Assembly (NCBI GenBank): GCA_018262385.1
Contig: JAGSPQ010000110.1
Location: 1 to 8,141 of the forward strand
Direction: 5' to 3'
DNA from: Myxococcaceae bacterium
GTDB taxonomy: Bacteria > Myxococcota > Myxococcia > Myxococcales > Myxococcaceae
DNA: 8,141 nucleotides
Numbering within the stretch: position 1 is the first letter of the stretch; each line of letters starts with the position of its first letter. The translations under genes and the position numbers were made by a program. Under the pieces are notes generated by a model. That model was not told the origin of the DNA. It worked only from the letters and a program-made list of their open reading frames with translations, and ran no database searches. Shown in pieces: positions 1 to 6,814 of the stretch.

Positions 1-63
1 GCCGACCGAGCCATCGCGGACGCCGACCGAGCCATCGCGGACGCCGACCGAGGGATCGCGCAG
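1..63 (-). repeat. 21-bp tandem repeat, three units, encoding a heptapeptide repeat
   Basis: Units at 1-21 and 22-42 are identical on the plus strand (gccgaccgagccatcgcgga plus c). The unit at 43-63 is diverged at the inner end of the array. The period is a multiple of three, so in the minus-strand gene it encodes V-R-D-G-S-V-G in frame. The array touches the window edge, so its true copy number is unknown. Identity of the outer copies and decay of the innermost copy fit repeat expansion within a coding sequence. Confidence 0.85.
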
Positions 64-228
64 ACCTCCGCGGGTGTTCACCGGGCCGGCGGGGCGATCG
101 AAGGAACTCACTCCCGTCGGCGCCACCGGGCTCGATGGAGCAGGAACCGGCGCCACTGGCTCAGGGCGGGGGGTGACCGACGTGGTCCGAACGGGGGCGG
201 GCGGCAGTCTGGGGTCGATGGGCGGCAT
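1..228 (-). CDS. Unrecognised protein, N-terminal 76 residues (runs off left edge)
   Basis: An open minus-strand frame starts at ATG 228-226 and stays open to base 1, giving 76 codons with no stop. The start is supported by an AGGGGA Shine-Dalgarno-like sequence (minus strand, bases 239-234) about 5 nt upstream. The protein begins MPPIDPRLPPAPVR and is rich in Pro, Val, Ala and Ser up to about residue 48, with no hydrophobic segment, so no signal peptide or membrane anchor is visible in this part. From about residue 55 it enters a seven-residue repeat (GLRDPSV, GVRDGSV, GVRDGSV) encoded by 21-bp DNA repeats. It is divergent from the kinase gene across a 94-bp gap. The complementary plus-strand frames are Arg/Gly-rich and look like shadows. 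The family is not recognised and most of the gene lies outside the window. The N-terminus looks disordered; the repeats may continue leftwards. Confidence 0.6.
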   Translation of the reverse strand, partial: MPPIDPRLPPAPVRTTSVTPRPEPVAPVPAPSSPVAPTGVSSFDRPAGPVNTRGGLRDPSVGVRDGSVGVRDGSVG

Positions 229-242
229 GGATTTCCCCTGTA

Positions 243-260
243 ATTGTCGAGAGATTGTCG
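243..260. promoter_or_regulatory. Twin ATTGTCG direct repeat in divergent intergenic region
   Basis: ATTGTCG occurs at 243-249 and again at 254-260, separated by AGAG, so the period is 11 bp, about one helical turn. On the minus strand the same elements read CGACAAT and lie just upstream of the leftward gene. Helically phased direct repeats of this size are a common layout for dimeric regulator sites. The second copy also overlaps the proposed -35 of the kinase promoter. The regulator is unknown and a chance match is possible. Confidence 0.3.
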
Positions 261-283
261 CTCAGGTTGCGGTTTCCTAAAAC
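255..283 (+). promoter_or_regulatory. Candidate sigma70-type promoter for the kinase/GT-C operon
   Basis: TTGTCG at 255-260 matches the first three bases of the TTGACA -35 box. It is followed after exactly 17 bp by TAAAAC at 278-283, which matches four of six bases of TATAAT. A start of transcription near 290 would give a leader of about 33 nt before the TTG start at 323. The motif matches are moderate, so this is a proposal from spacing and position only. Confidence 0.35.
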
Positions 284-322
284 CCCGGAGTTCTCGGGAT
301 TTTCAGGTTAGGTTTCAAGGGC

Positions 323-3300
323 TTGGAAGCATTCGGCAAATACGACCTGCTCAAGCGCATCGGCGCCGGAGGAATGGGAGAGGTGTTCCTGGCGCGGACG
401 CGTGAGTCGCCCGACCTGGTGGTGGTGAAGCGGATCCTCCCCCACCTCACCGAGAACGCCCGCTTCCTGAGGCTGTTTCTGGACGAAGCGCGAATCGCCG
501 CCCGCCTGGTCCACCCGAACGTGGCGCGCATTCTCGAGCTGGGTGAAGCCGACGGCAGCTGGTTCGTCGCGATGGAGTACGTGCCCGGCCGCGACCTGCG
601 CGACCTGCTGCGAAGAATGAAGGAGCGCGATGAGCTGACGCCGGTCGAGGTCGCGCTGCGGATCGGCGTCGAAGTCGCCGCCGGCCTCGACTACGCCCAC
701 CGGGCAACCGACAACGTCGGCAAGCCGCTGAAGATCGTCCACCGCGACGTCTCTCCCCACAACATCCTCATCTCGCGCTACGGCGACGTGAAGCTGATCG
801 ACTTCGGAGTGGCCAAGGCCGCGAACAAGTCGATGCACACCGCGACCGGGATCCTGAAGGGGAAGTTCCCGTACATGGCGCCCGAGCAGGCCAACGCGAA
901 GAAGGTCGATCCGCGCACCGACGTGTTCGCCCTCGCAATCGTGATGTGGGAGTTGCTCACGGTTCGCCACCTGTTCCGCGGCAAGAGCGACGCGGCGACG
1001 CTGAAGAAGGTTCGCGCCTGCGACGTGCAGGCTCCTTCGGAGGCGGTGCCCCAGATTCCCAAGGCGGTCGACAAGCTCCTGCTGCGGGCGCTCGAGCGAG
1101 AGCCCCGCCGCCGCTACCCCAACGCCGGCGCCTTCGCAGAGGCGATCCAGGAAGTGTTGGTCGGCCTCGGGCACGCGGACGTTCAGGGCTTCTTTCACGG
1201 GCTCGAAGAGCCGAACGACTTCGAGGACGCGTCCTCGCTGTCCGCTTCGGATCCGAAGAGCGCGACCGAGGAGGCCACCCAGAGCGTCGGCGCTGCGACC
1301 GTCAACGAGGGCCGCCGGCCTGCGACGTCGACGTCGGCGCCGTTGGCGACCAGGGTCGGATCCGACCCGCGCGCGGGACTGGGGGACGACGTCAGCAAGA
1401 CGGCCCAGTTGCTGAGCACGATCGCCCAGCGGCCGACGAACCTCGCTCCCCAGGCGACCAGCTTCATCGGCCGCGTCGCCGAGCTGGCAGACCTCCATCA
1501 GCTGTTTCGCCACGGCTCGCGGCTGATCACCCTGCTGGGCCCGGGAGGAACGGGGAAGACCCGGCTGTCGGTGCAGTTCGCCTCCCAGCTGGTGTCGTAC
1601 TTCGGCCCCGGCGCCTCGCCCGAGATTCGACGCGGGGGGATCTGGTTCTGCGACCTGACCGAAGCGCGCGACGTCGAAGGCATCTGCCAGGCGGTGGCGC
1701 GCGCGCTCGCGGTGCCGCTGTCTCCCACCAACCCGATCGTCCAGCTGGGCCACGCGATTGGAGCCCGCGGAGAGACGATGCTGGTGCTCGACAACTTCGA
1801 GCAGGTCGTCGCCCACGCCTCGGCCACCGTCGAGCAGTGGATGACGATGGCCCCGCACTCGCGCATCGTCGTCTCCTCGCGGGAGCTGTTGCGGATTCCC
1901 CAGGAGGCCGTCTTCGAAGTTCCTCCGATGCGGACCCCCGGCAAGGGAGACGTGGTCCGTACGTCCGAAGCCGTGCAGCTGTTCGTCGAGCGCGCCCGGG
2001 CCGTTCGCCCCAACTGGGAGCCGAGCCCGAGTGAAGAGGACGCCATCGCCGAGATCGTCCGCCAGTTGGATGGAATGCCGCTGGCGATCGAGCTCGCGGC
2101 GGGGCGGATGGGGATGCTCTCGCCCGGTCAGCTGGTGCAGCGGCTTCCTCGCCGCTTCGATCTGCTCTCGGGTGGGAGCGGGGCGACCGACCGCCAGGCC
2201 ACCCTGCGGGGGGCGATCGACTGGTCCTGGAAGATGCTCAGCGCCGAAGAAGCAGCGGCGCTCGCCCAGCTGGCGATCTTCCGCGGGGGCTTCACCGCCG
2301 AGGCGGCCGAGTCGGTCGTCGACCTGGCCCGCTTCCCGGAAGCATCCGAGGTGCTGTCGCTGGTGTTGACGCTTCGATCCAAGTCGCTCGTTCGCAGCTA
2401 CTTCCCTCCGGGCGGCAGCGGCGAAATGCGCTACGGGCTGTTCGAGAGCATCCGCGAGTACGCGCTCGAAAAACTCCAGGCGCTGCCCGAGGCGCGCGCG
2501 GCGAAGGACCGGCATACGAAGTACTTCACCGCGCTCGGGGGCCGGCTCTCGGCCGGGGCCGAAGGGAGCGCCGCGCTGCTCGATGCGCTCGAGCTCGAGC
2601 GCGAGAACCTCAACTCGGTGTTCCAGCGGGCGCTCGAGGACGAGGACTACAACTCGCAGGCGCTGAGCGCGGTGCTCGCGCTGGACCCGCTGTTGGCGCT
2701 GCGCGGGCCGTTTCGACTGCACATCGCGATGCTCGACGCCGGGATCGCCAAGCTGGGCGAGACCGAGTCGGCCAAGCGCACGCTCGGGCTCGAGGCCCGG
2801 GGGCGGGCGCGGATCTCCCGCGGCGAGGGCGATGAGGCCGCCAAGGACATCCAGGCGATGATCGCGTTGGCGCGCGTGGAGGGCAGGGCCGAGGTCGAAG
2901 GCCGCGCCACCTCGTTCCTCGGCAGCATCGAGCGCCAGCGGGGAAATCAGGCCGACGCCCGCCGTTATTTCGACGCGGCGCTGGTGCTTCACCGCCAGGC
3001 CGGAGATCGGCGGATGGAGGGCCGCACCCTCTCGAACATCGCCGCGCTGCTCGACGAGCTCGGGCAAGAGAAAGAGGCGCTCTCGACCTACCAGCTGGCG
3101 CTCGAGATCCACCGCGAGGTCGGCGACCGCCGCTACGAGGGAATCACGCTGCTGAACCTCGGCGTCCAGCAGCAGAACCAGAGCCTGTTCGGGCAGGCGA
3201 AGGTGAACTACCAGGCGGCGCTGGCGATTCACCGCGAGCTGGGCAGCCGGATCTCGGAAGGCATCGCCCACGTCAACCTCGGCGATCTGAACCGCGACCT

Positions 3301-3874
3301 CGAGCAGGGGCCGCAGGCGCTCGCGCACTACAAGAGCGCGCTCGAGATCATGCGCGAGGTCGGCAGCCGTTACCTGGAAGGCGTGACGATCGCGTCGATG
3401 GCTTCGCTCTACCAGGAGCAGGCCAACCTCGAGGCGGCCCACGCGCGGTACACCGAGGCGCTCAGAGTGCTTCGCGAGGTCGGCAATCGCCGGTACTGCG
3501 GGCTGGTCACGGCCGGGTTGGCGGCGACCGGCGCTTGCCTGATGCGGCTGGACGTGGCCGCTGCGCAGCTGGCCGAGGCAACCCGGATTCTCAACGAGGT
3601 CGGTGACCAGAACCTGCTCGACGCCCTCGACATCTACCGCGCGCACGTCGAGCTCTCGCGGGCGATGGTGACGCCGGTGGACACCGAAGCGGCGGAGCTC
3701 GAGGCGCAGGTGGAGAAGCGCGTCCAGCGGGCCGAGCGCTCGTCTCCCCCCAACGAGTTTCACCCGGCGGGCATGCCGTCGCCGGCCGAGCGCTCGGAGC
3801 AGGTTCGCGCCGCGCTGCGGTCGCTGAGGGCGGCGATGCGCCGTTCGCGGCACACGGTTCGGAGCAAGGCTTGA
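323..3874 (+). CDS. Hanks-type Ser/Thr protein kinase fused to STAND ATPase and TPR array
   Basis: This 1183-aa, probably cytoplasmic protein has three parts. The kinase domain (about 7-285) shows the Gly loop IGAGGMGEVF (13-22), K36, alpha-C E55, HRDVSPHN (140-147), DFG (160-162) and APE (186-188). A Ser/Thr/Ala-rich linker (about 300-372) follows. The NTPase begins with FIGR near 381 and has Walker A GPGGTGKT (406-413), Walker B-like VLDNFE (488-493), the SSREL arginine motif (518-522), DGMPLAIELAA (583-593) and the AIDWSW segment near 631. This is the AfsR/MalT/PknK-like STAND pattern. Helical repeats fill 821-1100 as seven units of exactly 40 residues. The C-terminus is basic and shows no LuxR-type HTH or membrane segment, so output is presumably phosphorylation or protein contact. 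The TTG start places a typical FGKYDLLKRIG N-terminus correctly; an in-frame stop lies at 278-280 and the next Met is inside the Gly loop. The SD is weak. The stop overlaps the next start. Confidence 0.93.
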   Translation: MEAFGKYDLLKRIGAGGMGEVFLARTRESPDLVVVKRILPHLTENARFLRLFLDEARIAARLVHPNVARILELGEADGSWFVAMEYVPGRDLRDLLRRMKERDELTPVEVALRIGVEVAAGLDYAHRATDNVGKPLKIVHRDVSPHNILISRYGDVKLIDFGVAKAANKSMHTATGILKGKFPYMAPEQANAKKVDPRTDVFALAIVMWELLTVRHLFRGKSDAATLKKVRACDVQAPSEAVPQIPKAVDKLLLRALEREPRRRYPNAGAFAEAIQEVLVGLGHADVQGFFHGLEEPNDFEDASSLSASDPKSATEEATQSVGAATVNEGRRPATSTSAPLATRVGSDPRAGLGDDVSKTAQLLSTIAQRPTNLAPQATSFIGRVAELADLHQLFRHGSRLITLLGPGGTGKTRLSVQFASQLVSYFGPGASPEIRRGGIWFCDLTEARDVEGICQAVARALAVPLSPTNPIVQLGHAIGARGETMLVLDNFEQVVAHASATVEQWMTMAPHSRIVVSSRELLRIPQEAVFEVPPMRTPGKGDVVRTSEAVQLFVERARAVRPNWEPSPSEEDAIAEIVRQLDGMPLAIELAAGRMGMLSPGQLVQRLPRRFDLLSGGSGATDRQATLRGAIDWSWKMLSAEEAAALAQLAIFRGGFTAEAAESVVDLARFPEASEVLSLVLTLRSKSLVRSYFPPGGSGEMRYGLFESIREYALEKLQALPEARAAKDRHTKYFTALGGRLSAGAEGSAALLDALELERENLNSVFQRALEDEDYNSQALSAVLALDPLLALRGPFRLHIAMLDAGIAKLGETESAKRTLGLEARGRARISRGEGDEAAKDIQAMIALARVEGRAEVEGRATSFLGSIERQRGNQADARRYFDAALVLHRQAGDRRMEGRTLSNIAALLDELGQEKEALSTYQLALEIHREVGDRRYEGITLLNLGVQQQNQSLFGQAKVNYQAALAIHRELGSRISEGIAHVNLGDLNRDLEQGPQALAHYKSALEIMREVGSRYLEGVTIASMASLYQEQANLEAAHARYTEALRVLREVGNRRYCGLVTAGLAATGACLMRLDVAAAQLAEATRILNEVGDQNLLDALDIYRAHVELSRAMVTPVDTEAAELEAQVEKRVQRAERSSPPNEFHPAGMPSPAERSEQVRAALRSLRAAMRRSRHTVRSKA
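2783..3622 (+). repeat. TPR-coding array, seven 120-bp (40-aa) units
   Basis: Residues 821-1100 of the kinase protein fall into seven consecutive 40-residue units with no insertion or deletion. Each unit ends in or near a G-[DSN]-R-x-x-x-E-G signature, for example at residues 894-900, 934-940, 974-980 and 1014-1020, decaying to GDQNLLD at 1094-1100. Helix A of each unit carries an L/N-x-G/A-type TPR pattern, and helix B reads A-x-x-x-Y-x-x-A-L-x-[IV]-H/L-R. The 40-residue period matches the longer TPR variants (TPR_12/MalT-like) found in STAND proteins. The middle units are the most alike, also at DNA level, which suggests duplication within the gene. Confidence 0.8.
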
Positions 3875-5361
3875 AGCCTGAGCGCGCGGCGCTCTCGGAC
3901 GCCGCGGTGGTGGTGCTGCTGATGGTCGCCGTGTTGTTGCCGCGGCTGTTGGTCTTCGGCGTCAACGAGAACTTCTACGGCGATGCAGTGATGCGGGCGG
4001 AGCTGGGCGGGCGATGGGCCGACCGCCCGCACGTGATCGGCTCGTTCGACCAGGGCGGCTATCAGTTCGGCCCGCTTCACATTGTGCTCCTTGGCGTCCT
4101 CACCAGGGCCGGCGGCTCCCGCGAGGATGCGGGTCGGTGGCTGAGTCTGTTCGCGGCGGTGCTGACGGTGGTTCCGCTGTTCTCGCTGACCCGGCGGATG
4201 TTCGATCGGAACGCCGCGGTGGTCGCTTGCCTGGGCCTGGCGGTGTGGGGAATTCACATTCAGTGCTCGACCACTGCCGCCAGCGAGTCGCTGAGCATGC
4301 TGCTGATCGTGGGCACGACGGCGCTCTTTTCGCGGGCCATCCTCGACGACCACCGCCCTTCGCTGCTGGCCGCCGCGCTGGTGTTCAACCTGGCCTGCGC
4401 GACCCGCTACGACGTCTGGCTCTGGCTGCCGATGCTCTGCCTGACGCTGGCGGTGAGCCGGAGAATGAAGTGGTCGGTGCTTTTCTTCGTGCTCTGCCTC
4501 GCGTTCCCCCTCGCGTGGTCCTACGGCAATTGGGGAGATCGGGGCGACCCGTTGTTCCCGTTTCGCTTCATCGACGCGTACCACCGCACCTGGTTCCCCG
4601 ATGGAGAGCGGCTGTGGGGCGCGACGTCGTACCGCCTGCAGAACCTCGCGTTCTGGCCGGGGACTGCGCTGCTCACGCTCAGCCCCCTGGTCGCGATCGC
4701 GGGGATGCTCGGGCTGTGGCGCGCGTGGCGGGAACGCAAGGAACTGCGGTGGCTGGTCGTGCTGATCGTCGTCCCCACCGCGCTGTTCACCTTTCGCAGC
4801 ACCGTGACGGGCAGCTTCGTCCCGCTGGGGCGCTTCGCGATCAAAGAGGTGGGGCTGTTGTTGCCATTCGTCTGGTTCGGGTTTCAGTGGGCCCCGCTGG
4901 CGCGAATTCGCACCGGCCTGCTCGCCGTCGCCGCGCTGATCGCCGTCGCGCTGCCGACCTGGCTCGGGTTCTTCACCCTCCACCGGGAGGGCAAGTGGGA
5001 AGACACCGTACGTCCGGTGAGTCCTGTCTCGACCAACCCGGTCGAGCTGATGCGCGTCGCGCGCTTCCTCGCCCGTGAGGTGAACCAACGGGGAGAAGCG
5101 GCGATCCTCGATACCGACGCGCAGTACCGCGATCTGCAGTTGGCGTTCTTCTCGGGCCTCCCGGAAGACCGGCTCGCCCGCTACCGGTGGGAGATCTTCC
5201 CCTTGCGGGTCCAGACCGCGCAGCCGCGCTTCGCCGTGCGAATCGACGGGGGCGGGCTCGACGCGGTGGCCGCGGTCGAAGGCAGGACCCTGCGCTTCAA
5301 CGGCTGGGAGTTCACCGAGCTCGACGGCTTCGCGCCGCCGTTTCACGTCTACCGGCGCTAG
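3871..5361 (+). CDS. GT-C superfamily (PMT/ArnT-like) polytopic membrane glycosyltransferase
   Basis: This 496-aa integral membrane protein has about 10-12 predicted hydrophobic helices by eye (for example 11-30, 88-106, 114-130, 138-156, 163-177, 182-217, 262-284, 292-308, 325-341, 347-365) and a soluble C-terminal domain (about 370-496). After the first helix comes a loop with ENFYGDA (33-39), where D38 sits at the position of the catalytic Asp of GT-C enzymes. Then comes QFGPLHIVLL (65-74), similar to the PPLYY segment of PMT_2 proteins, and GDPLFPFR (225-232), similar to the GNPLYP loop. By family, such enzymes move a sugar from a polyprenyl-phosphate carrier to lipid or protein on the periplasmic side; the actual donor and acceptor cannot be read from the sequence. 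The TTG start overlaps the kinase stop (TTGA), implying translational coupling. No other start fits better. The gene ends inside a CTAG shared with the mltG stop. Confidence 0.8.
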   Translation: MKPERAALSDAAVVVLLMVAVLLPRLLVFGVNENFYGDAVMRAELGGRWADRPHVIGSFDQGGYQFGPLHIVLLGVLTRAGGSREDAGRWLSLFAAVLTVVPLFSLTRRMFDRNAAVVACLGLAVWGIHIQCSTTAASESLSMLLIVGTTALFSRAILDDHRPSLLAAALVFNLACATRYDVWLWLPMLCLTLAVSRRMKWSVLFFVLCLAFPLAWSYGNWGDRGDPLFPFRFIDAYHRTWFPDGERLWGATSYRLQNLAFWPGTALLTLSPLVAIAGMLGLWRAWRERKELRWLVVLIVVPTALFTFRSTVTGSFVPLGRFAIKEVGLLLPFVWFGFQWAPLARIRTGLLAVAALIAVALPTWLGFFTLHREGKWEDTVRPVSPVSTNPVELMRVARFLAREVNQRGEAAILDTDAQYRDLQLAFFSGLPEDRLARYRWEIFPLRVQTAQPRFAVRIDGGGLDAVAAVEGRTLRFNGWEFTELDGFAPPFHVYRR

Positions 5362-6392
5362 TGCTTCTGGTGGAAGTCGATCTGCCACTTCTGAACGGCG
5401 GCGTTGTGGCAGGCGAGGTCCGGGCAGAAGACGTGGGTGCCGTCGTTGCGGGAGACGAAGAACAGATCGTCGCACTCGATCGGGTTGAGGGCGGCGGTGA
5501 TCGCGGCCGAGCCGGGGGAGGCGATGGGTCCCGGCGGCAGGCCCTTGACCGCGTAGGTGTTGTAGGGATGTTCGGTCTGCAGATCGGCGCGGTTGAGGCT
5601 CTTCGAGTACCGGCCCTTCAGCAGCATCATCGCGTAGATGACCGTCGGGTCGGTCTGTAGCTTCATCTTCAACTTGAGCCGGTTGTGGAAGACGCAGGAG
5701 ATCCTCGGCCGCTCCGCCGCGGCGCCTGTCTCCTTCTCGACGATCGAGGCGAGGGTGACCGCCTGCAGCAGATCGAGCTCGATGCCTGGCTTCCGGGTCG
5801 CAGCCTTCACCTGCTCGAGGGTGCGCCAGACCATTCTCTTCAGCACCCCCTCTTCCTTCACCCCGCGGGGGAAGGAGTAGGTGTCGGGGAAGAGGAATCC
5901 TTCGAAGGAATCGGCGGGCACCCCCAGCTTGCGTGCGAGCTCCGGGGTGGCCGCGATCTGCTTCAGCTTGTCGAGGCTGAGCTCGAGCTCGGAGGACGCG
6001 ACGATCGGGAGGATCTCGTCGACCCGGAGACCCTCGGGGATCGTGAAGTGGTACTGCTTCACCTGGCCGGCGGTGAGCTTTTCGATCACTTCCTTCGGAG
6101 TGATCGCGCCGGAAAACTCGTACTCGCCGGCCTTGAGCTTCGGCCCCAGCTTTTCGCGCCGCAGCCAGGCGTAGAGGAGCTGCTCGCTCGAGACGACCTT
6201 CTCGCCCGCCAGCAGGCGCGCCACCCCGTGCGGGGTGGTGCCGGGTGGGATCCTCACCCGCTTTTCTTCGGGGGTTCCGAACTGGGTGATCGCGAACCGG
6301 GTGAGGCGCCGCTCGGTGAAGTACCAGAAGCCGGCCGCACCCAGCGCCCCCACCACCAGCAGCGCCAGCGAGGCGAGCAACGCCTTCTTCAC
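5358..6392 (-). CDS. mltG: Endolytic murein transglycosylase MltG (YceG-like)
   Basis: MltG cleaves nascent peptidoglycan strands at the outer face of the inner membrane and is thought to terminate glycan polymerisation. The chosen GTG start (6392-6390) gives 344 aa, close to E. coli MltG (340 aa), with a MKKALLASLALLVVG N-terminal anchor helix at once. Family motifs are LASIVEKETG with the likely catalytic Glu at residue 219, LQTDPTVIYA, EHPYNTYAVKGLPPGPIASP (274-293) and a C-terminal HNAAVQKWQ. A LysM-like domain precedes the catalytic domain. GTG overlaps the ruvX stop as GTGA, with GAGGA 3 nt upstream. A longer reading from TTG 6425 would add 11 residues and overlap ruvX by 37 bp with a poor SD. 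The C-terminal region carries three Cys (307, 323, 328 in this numbering), in FCPDLACHN where the family usually has Ser/Thr/Tyr/Glu. It is downstream of ruvX in a two-gene operon. Confidence 0.95.
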   Translation of the reverse strand: MKKALLASLALLVVGALGAAGFWYFTERRLTRFAITQFGTPEEKRVRIPPGTTPHGVARLLAGEKVVSSEQLLYAWLRREKLGPKLKAGEYEFSGAITPKEVIEKLTAGQVKQYHFTIPEGLRVDEILPIVASSELELSLDKLKQIAATPELARKLGVPADSFEGFLFPDTYSFPRGVKEEGVLKRMVWRTLEQVKAATRKPGIELDLLQAVTLASIVEKETGAAAERPRISCVFHNRLKLKMKLQTDPTVIYAMMLLKGRYSKSLNRADLQTEHPYNTYAVKGLPPGPIASPGSAAITAALNPIECDDLFFVSRNDGTHVFCPDLACHNAAVQKWQIDFHQKH

Positions 6393-6814
6393 TCGTCCTC
6401 GATCCGCGGTTGGGAGTCGAGCCAACCCTGGAGGATGAGGCAGGCGGCGACCTGGTCGATTACCTCCTTGCGCTTCTTCCGGGAAACGTCGGCCTCGATC
6501 AGGAACTTCTCGGCGGCGACGCTGGTGAGGCGCTCGTCCCAGTAGACAATCGGCAGGTGGGTGTGATCGGCCAGCGCGTCTCCGAGCTTGCGCGATTCGC
6601 CGGCGCGGGGGCCTTCGCTGCCGTTCATGTTCAGCGGCAGTCCGACGATCAGGCGGTCGACCTGCTGCTCGGTGACCAGCCTGGTCAGCTCGTGCAGGTC
6701 GGCGCGCAGGTTGGTGCGGCGGACGGTGGTGATCGGGTGGGCGCTGAAGCCCAGCTCGTCCGAGACGGCCACGCCGACCGTCTTCGATCCCACGTCCAGG
6801 CCCATCGTCCGCAT
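6389..6814 (-). CDS. ruvX: Putative pre-16S rRNA nuclease / RuvX (YqgF) family protein
   Basis: This 141-aa cytoplasmic protein has the RNase H-like fold of the YqgF family, implicated in 16S rRNA 5'-end maturation and proposed as an alternative Holliday-junction resolvase. Visible motifs are GLDVGSKTVGVAVSDELG (5-22) with catalytic D7, IVGLPLNMNGSEG (56-68), YWDERLTS (91-98) with D93/E94, and IDQVAACLILQGWL (119-132) with D120. The expected acidic residues are all present and the length is normal for the family. ATG 6814-6812 is taken as the start; ATG 6805-6803 (M4) is the only near alternative and would still keep D7. Neither has a good Shine-Dalgarno sequence. It is the promoter-proximal gene of the ruvX-mltG pair and is divergent from the gene at 6970. 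Pairing with mltG occurs in many bacteria and supports both calls. Confidence 0.95.
   Translation of the reverse strand: MRTMGLDVGSKTVGVAVSDELGFSAHPITTVRRTNLRADLHELTRLVTEQQVDRLIVGLPLNMNGSEGPRAGESRKLGDALADHTHLPIVYWDERLTSVAAEKFLIEADVSRKKRKEVIDQVAACLILQGWLDSQPRIEDE

Noticed and set aside
1..63. Left-edge tandem repeats as a CRISPR array
   Set aside because: The units are directly adjacent with no spacers, the period is 21 bp and the repeats keep a reading frame, so this is a coding tandem repeat.
74..280. Plus-strand small ORF of 68 residues at the left edge
   Set aside because: It is the complement of the Pro-rich minus-strand gene, lacks a good ribosome-binding site, and runs through the start region of that gene and the divergent promoter area.
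284..299. Possible hairpin CCCGGAGTTCTCGGG before the kinase start, as a terminator or riboswitch part
   Set aside because: The stem is interrupted by a G-G mismatch, has a two-base loop and no T-tract, and the leader is too short for a known riboswitch.
308..3853. Antisense open frame of about 1181 codons covering the whole kinase gene
   Set aside because: Very long stop-free antisense frames arise in high-GC genes with strong third-position bias. The translation is Arg/Leu/Gly/His-rich without motifs, while the sense strand has complete kinase, P-loop and TPR motifs.
3700..3874. C-terminal DNA-binding (LuxR-type HTH) domain on the kinase protein
   Set aside because: The last 60 residues are charged and basic with Pro-rich stretches. 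No HTH pattern is visible, unlike MalT-type regulators.
3760..5475. Minus-strand open frame of about 571 codons across the GT-C gene
   Set aside because: It is a composition shadow (Arg/Gln/Glu/His-rich, no motifs) that crosses the coding regions of the kinase, GT-C and mltG genes. The plus frame encodes a coherent membrane protein.
5187..5660. Plus-strand ORF of 157 codons spanning the GT-C/mltG junction
   Set aside because: It runs out of frame through the GT-C 3' end and antisense to mltG, is Arg/Gly-rich, and has no motifs; mltG motifs on the minus strand are unambiguous.
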